64,000 nt of DNA from Pseudomonas sp. 30_B (lineage in GTDB: Bacteria; Pseudomonadota; Gammaproteobacteria; Pseudomonadales; Pseudomonadaceae): assembly GCF_017491605.1 (NCBI RefSeq), contig NZ_JAFGYY010000020.1, forward strand, positions 39,169 through 103,168. Reading direction: 5' to 3'. The notes beneath the pieces are model-generated. The model saw only the letters and a program-made list of their open reading frames with translations, was not told where the DNA came from and ran no database searches. Shown one piece after another: positions 47,335 through 56,975 of this stretch (positions are counted from its first letter, which is position 1; every line of letters begins with the position of its first letter). The position numbers and the translations under genes were made by a program.

Positions 47335-50043
47335 GTGGATGTAGTACTTGAGCCCGCAGCCGGCAGCCTTTCGCGCTCTAGATTAACACCCCCTCAGGTG
47401 CCTGCTGATTATTTGATGCGTCCCCGACTCCAGAACGCTCTGGATCGTCATCCATACGCCTCCGTGCTTTCGTTCACCGCGCCGGTCGGTTTTGGCAAGA
47501 CCAGCGCGCTGGCGGCACTGGCCAGGGCGCGTGAACACGGCGGTGAAGCCGTCGCCTGGATTTCGCTCGAAGAACAGGACGACGATCCCGGCCGCTTCTG
47601 CCTGAAGCTCATCCAGGCCTTGTCCGGCGTCCTGCCGGGCATCGGCGAGGATGCCCAGGGCTACTTGCAGAACACCATGCGCGTACCGGTGGTGGCGGTG
47701 ATGGAAAGCCTGCTGATCGACCTGTCGCGCCATGAGCACAAGGTGCTGCTGGTGCTGGACGACCTGCACGCGATCAGCCATGCCGACGTGTTCTCCGGCC
47801 TCAATCGCCTGGTGCAGTACGCGCCCCCCGGGCTCACCCTGGCCATCGGCAGCCGCTCGCAACCCCCGCTGAACCTCGCCACCTGGCGCGCCAAGGGGCT
47901 GCTGCTGGAGATCGGCCAGGACGAACTGCGCCTGAGCGAGGACGAAACCCGCGAATACCTCGCCCGCGACGGCCTGCAACTGGACGATAGCTGCTTGCGC
48001 AATCTGCACAGCCAGACCGAAGGCTGGGTCGCCGGCGTGCACCTGGTCAGTCTGTGGCTACGCCAGCAGCCGGGTGCGCCGGAAGACCTCAAGCCGCTCA
48101 GCGCCGACAAGGCTGCCGTCGGCGATTACCTGCTGCGGGTGGTGTTCGAGCGCCTGCCGGGCGATATCCAGGACGCGCTGCTGGCGCTGGGCATCGCCAA
48201 CCGGCTGAGCGGCGACCTGGCCAATACCCTGACCGGCCGCCAGGACGGCCAGGCGCTGCTGGAGCGCCTGGACAGCATGCAGCTGTTCCTCCTGCCGCTG
48301 GACCGCGATCGCCAGTGGTACCGCTTCCACCAGCTGTTCGCCGATTTCCTCCGCGCGCGCCTGCGAGAACGCGATCCGGAACGCTTCAAGCAACTGCATT
48401 TCAACGCCAGCCTGTGGTTCACCAACCACCACATGCCGACCCTGGCCATCGAGCACGCGTGCCTCGCCGAAGACCCGGAGATGCTCGCCGCGCTGGTGGA
48501 TGGCTGCGGCCTGGAACTGATCAACCGCGGCCAGCTGTACCTGATTTCGCGCTGGCGCCGCCATGTGCCGAACGAGATCGCCGAGCGCTATCCGATCCTG
48601 GTGCTCAGCGATGTCTGGACCCGCGCCTCCGACCTCAGCCTGCCAGACGCCAACCGCATGATCGATGAGCTGCTGGCGCGCTGGGGCGACCACAAGGGCA
48701 ACGGCCCGATGGGCGATCAGTACCTCTCGGCGCTGGCGGTGAAGGCCGTGCTGGCACTGCAGAAGGACGACCTGGAGCAGTGCATCACCCTGGCCCGCAA
48801 GGTCGAGAGCCAGCTCGGGCGCAACTCCGCCTTCCTCGAAGGCGCGGTGCTCTTGATCGCCGCCTTCGCCCAGGTGGTGCGTGGCCAGGCCGACCAGGCC
48901 CGGCGGCTGATGGGGCTGGCGCAGCAGCGCAATCATTTCCTCGACGGCCGCTACCTGCACATGCAGCTCTCCACCATCGAGGTGGTGCTGGCGCTGGAGC
49001 AGGGCCAGGTCAAGCAGGCGCAGTTGCTCATCGAGCGCCTCCGCCAGCAGGCCATGCCGTTGTTCGACAAACGCTCCCAGGCCCTGGCGCTGCCGACCAT
49101 CGCCGAGGCGCTGACCGCCTACTACCGCACTGAAGTCGACGGCCTCGAAGAGCGCCTGCGCTGGGCGCTGGGGCGGGTCGACGTGGTCAACCCGATCGAC
49201 CTCTACGCCCAGGGCATGCAGTGCCTGGCGCGCATCCAGCGCCTGCAGGGGCGCGGCAAGGAAGCGCAGGCCACCCTCGGGCTGATGCAGACCCTGGCCT
49301 CGCGCAACCAGTCCTGGCGCTTCTTCGCCATGGCGGTGGGCGAGGAGATCAACCTGATTCTCCAGGAGCCGGCCGCCGACCGCTGCAAGCGCGCCGAGCA
49401 GCGCCTGAAGGCCATCGACTGGCAGAAACTTGCCAGCCACTACAAGCAGATGCCGTTCAACCCGGTGCTCTGGGTACTGGGCATCAGCCGTGTGCGCCTG
49501 TTGCAGGCGCGCGGGCATTTCAGCGAGGCGTTGCACGAGATCACCCAGCTGCGCGGCATGCTGCAGCCGGGCTGGCATGGCCTGCAGCGCCTGCGCCTGG
49601 ATCTGCTGGCGGCGCTGAGCTACCAGCGCCTGGGTTACCAGGAGCGTTCCCACAGCCTGCTCGGGCAATGCCTGGCTGGCGCCGAGCGGGAAGGGGTGCG
49701 GAGCATTTTCATCGAAGAAGGTGAGGGGATTCGCCAGCTGCTGCAGCAGCTCGAGTCCACTGAGCGACAACCGGCCCTGCAGGCGTTCATTCGAACGATG
49801 CTGACCGTCTGGCCGGGGCAGGAAGCACGCAGGTCGCCCGAGGCGCTCGAGGAAGGTCTGACCGACCGTGAGCGCGAAGTGGTGTGCCTGGCCGCGCAGG
49901 GGCTCTCCAACGAGGAGATCGGCCGACAGCTGTCGCTGGCGCTCGGTACCGTCAAATGGCACCTGCACAACATCTACGAGAAGCTCAAGGTACGCAATCG
50001 TACCCAGGCGATCCGCCGTGCCCGCGAGCTGAGTCTGCTCTGA
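47335..50043 (+). CDS. Large ATP-binding LuxR-type (MalT-like) regulator 1
   Basis: 902-residue LAL-family activator. The P-loop TAPVGFGKTSAL lies at about 48-59, a Walker B KVLLVLDDLHAI near 140, then a long helical TPR-like sensor (about 350-820). The C-terminal LuxR helix-turn-helix is LTDREREVVCLAAQGLSNEE followed by GTVKWHLHNIYEKLKVRNRT. GTG start at 47335. The second regulator starts directly after its stop (TGA-ATG), so both are made from one message. Family members (MalT, AlkS, AcoK) respond to small inducers. The fil-like cluster just downstream is the obvious target. Confidence 0.9.
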   Translation: MDVVLEPAAGSLSRSRLTPPQVPADYLMRPRLQNALDRHPYASVLSFTAPVGFGKTSALAALARAREHGGEAVAWISLEEQDDDPGRFCLKLIQALSGVLPGIGEDAQGYLQNTMRVPVVAVMESLLIDLSRHEHKVLLVLDDLHAISHADVFSGLNRLVQYAPPGLTLAIGSRSQPPLNLATWRAKGLLLEIGQDELRLSEDETREYLARDGLQLDDSCLRNLHSQTEGWVAGVHLVSLWLRQQPGAPEDLKPLSADKAAVGDYLLRVVFERLPGDIQDALLALGIANRLSGDLANTLTGRQDGQALLERLDSMQLFLLPLDRDRQWYRFHQLFADFLRARLRERDPERFKQLHFNASLWFTNHHMPTLAIEHACLAEDPEMLAALVDGCGLELINRGQLYLISRWRRHVPNEIAERYPILVLSDVWTRASDLSLPDANRMIDELLARWGDHKGNGPMGDQYLSALAVKAVLALQKDDLEQCITLARKVESQLGRNSAFLEGAVLLIAAFAQVVRGQADQARRLMGLAQQRNHFLDGRYLHMQLSTIEVVLALEQGQVKQAQLLIERLRQQAMPLFDKRSQALALPTIAEALTAYYRTEVDGLEERLRWALGRVDVVNPIDLYAQGMQCLARIQRLQGRGKEAQATLGLMQTLASRNQSWRFFAMAVGEEINLILQEPAADRCKRAEQRLKAIDWQKLASHYKQMPFNPVLWVLGISRVRLLQARGHFSEALHEITQLRGMLQPGWHGLQRLRLDLLAALSYQRLGYQERSHSLLGQCLAGAEREGVRSIFIEEGEGIRQLLQQLESTERQPALQAFIRTMLTVWPGQEARRSPEALEEGLTDREREVVCLAAQGLSNEEIGRQLSLALGTVKWHLHNIYEKLKVRNRTQAIRRARELSLL

Positions 50044-52767
50044 ATGACGACCCTGACCTCCCTGCCGCAGCCGCCGATGCCGCTGCTGCGTACCAAACTG
50101 TTCCCGCCGCGCACCGACAGCACCGTTCTGCTGCCGCGCCGCGCGCTGATCGATCGCCTGTTCGCCGCCCGCCAGCAGCGGGTTCTGGTGCTCAGCGCGC
50201 CGGCGGGATTCGGCAAGAGCACCGCGCTCAGCCTGTTCCGCCAGCGTTTGCAGCAGAGCGGGGCGCGAGTGGCCTGGCTGTCCTGCGACGAGGGCGACAG
50301 CGAGCCGCAGCGCCTGGTGCAGTACCTGGTGGCGAGCATCTGCAGCGTCGAGGAAGGCTTCGGCGTCAACACATCGAACCTGCTGCAGTCGGACATGACC
50401 CTGCCGCTGGAGGGCATCATCGATGCATTCCTCTCCGATCTGCGGCGGCTCGACGGACCGCTGTACCTGTTCCTCGATGACTTCCACCAGATTCGCCATC
50501 CGGCCCTGGCCCACGGTGCGCGCTACCTGATCGAGCACCTGCCGGAGAACGTGCGGCTGGTCACCAGCACCCGTTATCGCCCGCGCTTCCTGGTCGACGA
50601 GCCGGCGCTGGCGCCGCTGACCTTCTGCCTGAGCGGCGACGACCTGCGCCTGACCCGCGAAGAGACCGACACCTACCTCATCGAGCTCAAGGGCCTGTCG
50701 CTCAGCGATGCCGAGCTCAAGCTGCTGCACAAGCGCACCGAGGGCTGGATCACCGCGTTGCACCTGGCGGCGCTGGCGCTGGCGCGGCATCCGGACCGCG
50801 CGGCGTTCCTCAAGGGGTTGTCCGGCTCCGAGCGCGACCTCGCCGACTACCTGGCCGAGGATGTGCTGCGCAGCCTGCCCGAATCGCTGCAGCAGTTCCT
50901 CGACCAGACCTCGGTGCTGGATGAGTTCTGCGCCGAGTTGTGCAACGCCCTGACCGGCCGCCGCGACGGCCTGGACATGCTGATGCGACTGCAGAACGAG
51001 CAGTTGTTCATCATTCCGCTGGACGACCAGCGCGAGTGGTTCCGCTACCACCACCTGTTCGCCGAATTCCTCCAGGGCCGACTGGCACGGCATTCGGACC
51101 CGACGCCGCTGCTGCATGCCGCCGCGCGCTGGTGCGAGAGCCGCGACATGGCCGACCGCGCGATCAAGTACGCGCTGCGTGCCCGCGACTACGCTTTCGC
51201 CGCCGACCTGCTGGAGCGTCAGGGCGCCAAGCTGATCGCCGGCAACCGCGTGTACGGCATTCTCGGCATGCTCGGCAGCATTCCCGCCGAGGTGATCCGC
51301 GAGCATCCGGTGTTCCAGATCTTCTATGCCTGGCAGCTGGCCTTCGAGCAGAAGTTCGCCGAGGCCGAGGCGCTGATCGAGGAGCTCAGCGTCCGGCTGC
51401 TGCAAGGGCAGGGCAAGGTGCGCAACTTCGGCCTGGCCGAGTTGCTGGCGGTGGCCCAGGTGCTTAAGGCGCTGGTGCTGTTGTATCAGGACAAGCTGGA
51501 GGGCTGCCTGAAGGTGGCCCGGCAGTGGCTGGCTTTGGTGCCGGGCAATCAGCCGGTGTTCCGCGCCAGCCTGTCGTGCATCCAGGCGGCGGCCTATGCG
51601 CTGCTGGGGGATTATGCCGAGGCGGCGAGTGCCATCGGTGTCGCCCGCGAATGCCTGCGCATGGCCGACAGCGAATACCTGCAGGTCGTGGCGAGCATGA
51701 TCGAGGCGCTGATCTGCAAGGAGCGCGGCGAGCTGGAGCGTGGCCGGACCATTGCCGAGAGCGCCCGCAGCCGGGTGGAGCGGGTGTTCGGCCGGCGCAG
51801 CCGGGTTGGCGGTCCGCTGTCGCTGGCCTATGCCGACATCCTCTACGAGCAGGATCGGCATGCCGCGATCCTTGCCGAACTGCCCCTGGCGACCACTTGG
51901 CGTGACGTTGCCACACCCGTGGAACTGATCAATCGCGGCCAGTTGGTGATGGCCAGGGCGCGTTTCTTCGCCGGCGAGGCCGAACAAGGGTTGGCCCAGC
52001 TCGACGAATGGCTGGTCGGCCTGCAGTCGCCGGGCTATGAGCGGGTCTATGCGCTGTCCATGAGCTGCAAGGTGCAGTTGTTGCTGTGGATGCGCCGGCC
52101 CAACGAGGCAGAGCGGGTGTGCCTGCAACTGGCGCGGCACCTCTCCGGGCTCTCCACCGAGCGGTACGCCGACGCCCAGGCCGCGCTGGTGATGGCCGAG
52201 GCGCGCCTGGCGTTGTCCGAGCGCCATGCCGAACGCGCGCAGCAGCGTCTGGAAGCCTGTCTGGCGGGCTTCACCTCGCCCTATCAGCGCGACCGGCGGT
52301 TGCGTCTGTCGTTGTTACTTTCTGTGGCGTTCTGGCAGAAAGGTAACAGCGAAAAAGCCTTCGCCTTGTTCGCGCCGACGCTGGAGGAGGCGTGGAACCT
52401 GGGGTACCGCCGGCTGTTCCAGGACGACGCGCTGTGGCTGCTGCCGCTGTGGGAGGCCTGGAAGGCCGCCGAGCCCAAGCGCGCATCGGCGTGGCAGGGG
52501 GTGGCGGAAATGCTCCGCGAGCAGTGCCGCAGGCTCTCCGTGGACCCTGAAAGTTTCGATGAAAATCAAGATGTTAGTCACCGCGAGCGGGAGATCCTGC
52601 GGCTCGTGGCGGCGGGCTTGTCGAACCGGGATATCGCCCAGGCGGTGCATCTGTCGGAGGCCACCATCAAGTGGCACCTGCACAACCTGTTCGCCAAGCT
52701 CGGCGTGCGCAGCCGGACCCAGGCGGTACTCAAGGGCAAGAGTCTGGGACTGCTCAGCGAAGCCTGA
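50044..52767 (+). CDS. Large ATP-binding LuxR-type (MalT-like) regulator 2
   Basis: 907 residues, a paralog of regulator 1 with the same layout: P-loop SAPAGFGKSTAL (about 51-62), YLFLDDFHQIRH near 141-152, helical sensor, and C-terminal HTH HREREILRLVAAGLSNRDIA then ATIKWHLHNLFAKLGVRSRT. Its ATG directly abuts the preceding TGA. Having two full-length LAL proteins in tandem suggests hetero-oligomers or two-signal control of the downstream envelope genes; this is inference. Confidence 0.9.
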   Translation: MTTLTSLPQPPMPLLRTKLFPPRTDSTVLLPRRALIDRLFAARQQRVLVLSAPAGFGKSTALSLFRQRLQQSGARVAWLSCDEGDSEPQRLVQYLVASICSVEEGFGVNTSNLLQSDMTLPLEGIIDAFLSDLRRLDGPLYLFLDDFHQIRHPALAHGARYLIEHLPENVRLVTSTRYRPRFLVDEPALAPLTFCLSGDDLRLTREETDTYLIELKGLSLSDAELKLLHKRTEGWITALHLAALALARHPDRAAFLKGLSGSERDLADYLAEDVLRSLPESLQQFLDQTSVLDEFCAELCNALTGRRDGLDMLMRLQNEQLFIIPLDDQREWFRYHHLFAEFLQGRLARHSDPTPLLHAAARWCESRDMADRAIKYALRARDYAFAADLLERQGAKLIAGNRVYGILGMLGSIPAEVIREHPVFQIFYAWQLAFEQKFAEAEALIEELSVRLLQGQGKVRNFGLAELLAVAQVLKALVLLYQDKLEGCLKVARQWLALVPGNQPVFRASLSCIQAAAYALLGDYAEAASAIGVARECLRMADSEYLQVVASMIEALICKERGELERGRTIAESARSRVERVFGRRSRVGGPLSLAYADILYEQDRHAAILAELPLATTWRDVATPVELINRGQLVMARARFFAGEAEQGLAQLDEWLVGLQSPGYERVYALSMSCKVQLLLWMRRPNEAERVCLQLARHLSGLSTERYADAQAALVMAEARLALSERHAERAQQRLEACLAGFTSPYQRDRRLRLSLLLSVAFWQKGNSEKAFALFAPTLEEAWNLGYRRLFQDDALWLLPLWEAWKAAEPKRASAWQGVAEMLREQCRRLSVDPESFDENQDVSHREREILRLVAAGLSNRDIAQAVHLSEATIKWHLHNLFAKLGVRSRTQAVLKGKSLGLLSEA

Positions 52768-52846
52768 GTCAGACGGTTGGTTTTGCGCCATCCCTTGGAT
52801 GGGCTGGCAGGTGGGGAGCGGGTCAGTAGCTTGGAGACCAGGACGC

Positions 52847-52861
52847 GAAGCATGGTGCTTC
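52847..52861. promoter_or_regulatory. Dyad in the fil-like promoter region
   Basis: GAAGCA-TGG-TGCTTC, perfect arms, 136 bases before the first fil-like gene. Possible activator site. Further on, GGCCGGC-GTA-GCCGGCC (52909-52925) forms a compact GC hairpin in the probable leader. Confidence 0.35.
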
Positions 52862-52996
52862 ACGAATCCATGCCCACGGCGCCTAGGGAAGCAGTCGTGG
52901 GTCTGGAGGGCCGGCGTAGCCGGCCGACCTGCAGCGGGGCAGGACGCCTCCTGCAGTGCCTGGGGCAACCCACCTGAACACTGGAGAGAAATAACA

Positions 52997-53452
52997 ATGA
53001 AAAAAATCAAGCAACTGGTTCTTGCAAGCGCAGTTCTGGCTACTCCGTTCCTGGCACATGCCGACATGCAATCCATGGATGACGCTGCTCTGTCCGGTGT
53101 GACCGGTCAGGACGGCATCAGCATCGCCGGTACCTTCAACGCATCCATCGGCGCTGTCACCTACAAGGACGCCGACACCAACGGCGGCACCCTGTCCCTG
53201 GAAGGCATCCACCTGCCCAGCCTGACCATCGCCGACAACGCCCCGATGACCATCGACGTGGTGACCACCAATATCACCCCGGCCAATGGCGGCACCGCTG
53301 TTGCCACCCAGCAGCTCGCCATCGGCCTGCCCTCCGTGACCGGCGACGTAACCATCGACGCCGTCAAGGTCGGCTCCGGCGCCAGCATTGGCTCCCTGAC
53401 CGTTTCCAACCTGAACCTGGCCGGTTCGACCGTGAAAGTCTGGGGTCACTGA
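52997..53452 (+). CDS. FilA-like secreted protein (DUF6160-type)
   Basis: 151 residues. A signal peptide (MKKIKQLVLASAVLATPFLA) is cut after about residue 22, leaving DMQSMDDAALSGVTGQDGIS, the MxxMDDxxLxxVTGQxGI pattern of the FilA/DUF6160 family. The rest is Gly/Thr/Ser-rich with predicted beta strands (DGISIAGTFNASIG, SLEGIHLPSLTI, TLSNL-like repeats). It resembles a repeat-built surface or fibre subunit. Ribosome site GGAGAG. In Acinetobacter the family gene is first of a putative pilus operon; that name is not proof of pili. Confidence 0.75.
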   Translation: MKKIKQLVLASAVLATPFLAHADMQSMDDAALSGVTGQDGISIAGTFNASIGAVTYKDADTNGGTLSLEGIHLPSLTIADNAPMTIDVVTTNITPANGGTAVATQQLAIGLPSVTGDVTIDAVKVGSGASIGSLTVSNLNLAGSTVKVWGH

Positions 53453-53477
53453 TCCCCGAGGTTGCAAGCGCTGTAAC

Positions 53478-53501
53478 CCTTGCCGGCATCTGCCGGCAAG
53501 G
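53478..53501 (+). terminator. Stem-loop between filA-like and filB-like genes
   Basis: CCTTGCCGGC-ATCT-GCCGGCAAGG, a perfect 10-bp stem without a T-run, 25 bases after the filA-like stop. More likely a partial terminator or mRNA-stabilising hairpin that raises filA over the later genes. Confidence 0.5.
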
Positions 53502-53532
53502 TCCTTCCAGGTGTTGAGTCGTAGGGGGTGGG

Positions 53533-54294
53533 ATGTTCGAGATTCTGCTGGGAAGCCTGCTGGGGCTGTTCGGTTTTACCCAGGCCGTGGACACCAAGCC
53601 ACAACAGCAGGGCACAGTGAACATCTCGCAGCCGCTCACACCCAATGGTCCGTTCCGCGAGTCGGTACAGCTTGAACCGATGAGCCAGGTGCAGTTCCGC
53701 AACGTCATCCACCAGGCCTATGACTACAGTTGCGGCTCGGCGGCGCTGACCACGCTGCTGGACTACTACCTGGGGCGCAACCTGGAAGAGCGTCAGGTCA
53801 TGGAGGGCCTGATCAAGTACGGCGAGGCCGACAAGATCGTCCAGCGCCGTGGATTCTCGCTTCTGGACATGAAGCGCTACGCCGCCGCACTCGGCTACAA
53901 GAGTGGCGGCTTCCGTGCCGAGTTCTCCGACCTGGACTCGCTCGAACACCCGGCGCTGGTGCCGATCCACTATGCCGGCTTCAAGCATTTCGTCGTGGTC
54001 CGCGATGTCTACAACGACCACGTTTTCGTTGCCGATCCTGCCTTGGGCAACATCAGTTTCACCCGCGCCCGTTTCGAGGACATCTGGGACCAGAACGTCC
54101 TGTTCGTCATCTACCCCAGCGGCCAGGAGCCCAGGAATGCCCTGGCGCTGCAGGACACCGACCTGCGCCTGGTGGATGACCGAACCGTCAGCCTGCTGGC
54201 GTTCCGGGAGTTCCCGGAGATGAGCAAGCTCACCCAGAACCAGATTGGCGAAGCCGCCACGAAGGGGGATGTCCAGTACATCCGGCGCAAGTGA
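53533..54294 (+). CDS. C39-family peptidase-like protein (FilB-like)
   Basis: 253 residues. Bacteriocin-processing-type papain fold: catalytic Cys67 in YDYSCGSAALTTLLDY, His152 in FKHFVVVRDV and Asp168 in FVADPALGN. The N-terminal hydrophobic stretch (LLGSLLGLFGFTQA) could be a signal or anchor, placing the enzyme in the periplasm. There is no ABC transporter domain. A likely role is processing of the FilA-like protein or another cluster product; the cleavage site is unknown. Confidence 0.82.
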   Translation: MFEILLGSLLGLFGFTQAVDTKPQQQGTVNISQPLTPNGPFRESVQLEPMSQVQFRNVIHQAYDYSCGSAALTTLLDYYLGRNLEERQVMEGLIKYGEADKIVQRRGFSLLDMKRYAAALGYKSGGFRAEFSDLDSLEHPALVPIHYAGFKHFVVVRDVYNDHVFVADPALGNISFTRARFEDIWDQNVLFVIYPSGQEPRNALALQDTDLRLVDDRTVSLLAFREFPEMSKLTQNQIGEAATKGDVQYIRRK

Positions 54295-54342
54295 TTGCCC
54301 GATCGGCCCGTACGAATAAGAACAAGACCAGGGGATAGCAAC

Positions 54343-55347
54343 ATGAATTTGAAGGGGTTTGCGTGCGTTGCCGCTCTGGCTCTGCTGGTCAGCGCCGCCG
54401 CCACGGCGGAAGAAGCGACGTCCGAGGATGCACGCGATGCGCTGGCCAAGAAGGACACCGATGCCGACAGCGCCAAGGCGCTGGAGCAGGTGTTCCAGGC
54501 CACCGAGAAGAGCTACACCCTGCTCAAGAAGGGCGAGCGCCAGCTCACCTATGGCTTCGATTACTCGCTGATGCGCGACACCCGCATCCAGGCCGTGCGC
54601 AGTGGCCAGAACGTCTACAGCGTGCTGGCGCAGAGCGAGGCGCAGCACACCTTCACCAACTCCTTCACCTTCGACTACGGCATCTGGGACAACCTGACGT
54701 TCAGCATGCGCCTGCCGTTCGTGGCCAAGTACGACACCGAACGCGACATCCATGCCTACAGCCTGGGCGACATCTCCGCGACCCTGCGCTGGCAGCCCTG
54801 GGAGTCGCGCCGCGGACGCCCGGTCACCACCCTCTACGCCACCCTCGGCCTGCCCACCGGCGACAGCCCCTACGACATGGACGTCGAGAAGGACGTCTCC
54901 ACCGGCAACGGCTACTACAGCCTGGGCGTGGGCGCCAACACCTCCTACGTGATCGACCCGGTCGTGCTCTACGGCTCGCTCGGTTACACCTACAACATGC
55001 AGGTCGACGACATCCACCAGGCCCAGTACGGCGAAGAACTGGAGAAGGTGGTGCCCGGCGATACCATCAACTTCGCCATGGGCATGGCCTACGCGCTGTC
55101 CTACGACGTCTCGCTCGCCACCTCCTACCAGATGGCCTACTCGCTGAAGAACAAGTACTACTTCAACGACCGGACGGTAGAGGCGCCCGAGCAGACCAGC
55201 GCGATCATGAACTTCTCGCTCGGTTTGCGAACGTCACCCGACTACATCGTCAACGTGAACGCCGGTTTCGGTCTGACCGAAGACTCGCCGGATGTACTGC
55301 TGGGGCTTTCCCTCCCCCTGGATATCCAAGGCCTCAAAGCCCAGTAA
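54343..55347 (+). CDS. Outer-membrane beta-barrel protein (FilC-like)
   Basis: 334 residues with signal peptide (LALLVSAAATAEEA region). A short charged helix (about 30-65: DARDALAKKDTDAD) precedes a beta-rich domain of alternating strands ending in aromatic residues, such as RQLTYGFDYSLM and FSMRLPFVAKYDTERD. It fits the meta-pathway phenol-degradation-like / putative outer-membrane transporter class that occupies the FilC position. Start at ATG 54343 preceded by AGGGGATAG. The C-terminus does not end in Phe. Confidence 0.65.
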   Translation: MNLKGFACVAALALLVSAAATAEEATSEDARDALAKKDTDADSAKALEQVFQATEKSYTLLKKGERQLTYGFDYSLMRDTRIQAVRSGQNVYSVLAQSEAQHTFTNSFTFDYGIWDNLTFSMRLPFVAKYDTERDIHAYSLGDISATLRWQPWESRRGRPVTTLYATLGLPTGDSPYDMDVEKDVSTGNGYYSLGVGANTSYVIDPVVLYGSLGYTYNMQVDDIHQAQYGEELEKVVPGDTINFAMGMAYALSYDVSLATSYQMAYSLKNKYYFNDRTVEAPEQTSAIMNFSLGLRTSPDYIVNVNAGFGLTEDSPDVLLGLSLPLDIQGLKAQ

Positions 55348-55365
55348 CCGACGAGCGAACACCAC

Positions 55366-56964
55366 ATGACAATGCGCATTTCGCCACTCGCGTTGGCGAT
55401 GGCAGGGGTGAGTCTTGGCTGGTCGTCGCTGGCCTGCGCCCAACTGGCCAACGACCTGACCATCGGCAACCCCAAGGCCATGGCCATGGCCAACGCCGTC
55501 ACCGCCGACTCCACCGGCATCGACGCGGTGCACTACAACCCCGCCGCGCTGACCAAGCTCAAGGGCCGGCAGACCCAGCTCAAGCTGGTCACCGGGGTGA
55601 TGGACATCCGCGCCGACTTCAAGGCGCCGCCGAACTATGGCGATGCCGCCTTCGGCCTGGATGACGACCCGGTGGCCAACAGCAGCAGCCGTACCCTGAC
55701 CCCGACCATGTACCTGCCGGGCCTGGGCGGGATGACCGACATGCCGTTGCTGGTGGCACCGCTGGCCGGCCTGTCGATCAACCCGCCGGGCTCGAAGTTC
55801 ACCTTTGCCACCAACGTCTACGCGCCCCAGGCGCTGGGCTACTCGCGCGATTCCGACAGCGATCCGGCGCGTTACGAAGGTCGCCGGGTGTCGCTGCAGC
55901 GCATCACCTACTTCTCGCCCTCGGTGGGCTACGAGATCAACGACACGCTTTCAGCGGGCCTGTCGATCGGCTTCTCGCACCAGGCGATGGCCCTGGACAC
56001 CGACTTCCGCAACCCCGGCCTGCTGACCGGCCTGCTGCAGACCCTGCACGACACCACTTGCGTGCCGGGCGCGCAGGAGATCGTCGAGCTGGTGTTCAAC
56101 GTCTGTGGCGGCCGCATCGGTCCTTACGACTCGCTGGCCAACCTGAAGCTGGACATGCAGCAAAGCCTCTCGCCGAGCTTCAACCTCGGCGTCCTCTGGG
56201 AGCCCCGTGACTGGTTTGCCTGGGGCGCGACCTACCAGAGCGAGTCGCGAATGCACCTCAAGGGCAAGTACCGGGTCGACTACAGCCAGGACTGGCAGGG
56301 CTTCTGGTCCGGCCTGCAGAGCTCGGTCTTCGGCGCCTTCCTGAGCCCCCTGTTCCCCTACGGCAACGCCGACGAGGAACACGGCGTGGCAACGCTGAAC
56401 ATGGTCAACCCGGACAGCTTCTCCACCGGCATCAAGGTGCGCCCGTTCGACAAGTGGCAGTTCAACTTCGACCTGAAGTGGACCGACTACAGCGACTGGA
56501 ACAAGCTGGAGATCGAGTTCGACAAGGAGCTCGACCTGCTGCGCATCGCCAAGAACTTCGCCCCCAACGGCGCCACCGACCACAGCATCATCCTCGACCG
56601 CGGCTACCAGGACACCTGGAGCTACGCCATGGGCATGCAGTACGACGTCAACGACCGCCTGCAGCTGCGAGCCGGCTACGAGTACCGCCCTTCGGCGATC
56701 CCCAAGGACAAGGCCGATGCCCTGGTGCCGATCGGCGACGCCGACCTCTACGGCCTGGGCCTGGGCTACCAGTGGGACAAGGACACGGTAATCGACCTGG
56801 GCTTCAACTACTTCGTCTCCAAGCAGAGCATCAAGTCCGGCACCAGCTGCAACCTGAACTGCACCGGCATCGACAACCTGGTCTACAACCCCTACGCGGG
56901 GCTTGACGTCAGCACCACGGTGAAGGCCTATATCTTCGCCATGACGTATCGGACGACTTTCTGA
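55366..56964 (+). CDS. FadL/TodX-type outer-membrane channel (FilD-like)
   Basis: 532 residues, signal peptide cut after about residue 26 (SLACAQ). The mature N-terminus NPKAMAMANAVTADS then VHYNPAALTKLKG is the FadL-family plug pattern (S/A..NPA), followed by a 14-strand-type barrel that ends in Phe (YRTTF). FadL homologs take up long-chain fatty acids or hydrocarbons across the outer membrane. This makes a hydrophobic substrate plausible for the cluster, alongside the pilus idea. It begins 18 bases after the preceding gene. Confidence 0.85.
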   Translation: MTMRISPLALAMAGVSLGWSSLACAQLANDLTIGNPKAMAMANAVTADSTGIDAVHYNPAALTKLKGRQTQLKLVTGVMDIRADFKAPPNYGDAAFGLDDDPVANSSSRTLTPTMYLPGLGGMTDMPLLVAPLAGLSINPPGSKFTFATNVYAPQALGYSRDSDSDPARYEGRRVSLQRITYFSPSVGYEINDTLSAGLSIGFSHQAMALDTDFRNPGLLTGLLQTLHDTTCVPGAQEIVELVFNVCGGRIGPYDSLANLKLDMQQSLSPSFNLGVLWEPRDWFAWGATYQSESRMHLKGKYRVDYSQDWQGFWSGLQSSVFGAFLSPLFPYGNADEEHGVATLNMVNPDSFSTGIKVRPFDKWQFNFDLKWTDYSDWNKLEIEFDKELDLLRIAKNFAPNGATDHSIILDRGYQDTWSYAMGMQYDVNDRLQLRAGYEYRPSAIPKDKADALVPIGDADLYGLGLGYQWDKDTVIDLGFNYFVSKQSIKSGTSCNLNCTGIDNLVYNPYAGLDVSTTVKAYIFAMTYRTTF

Positions 56965-56975
56965 GGGCATCGGAC

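Noticed and set aside
48058..52227. A 1389-codon open frame on the minus strand
   Set aside because: It is the antisense of the two LuxR-type regulators. Its product is dominated by Leu, Gln, His and Arg with no domain pattern, as expected for the reverse of high-GC coding DNA.
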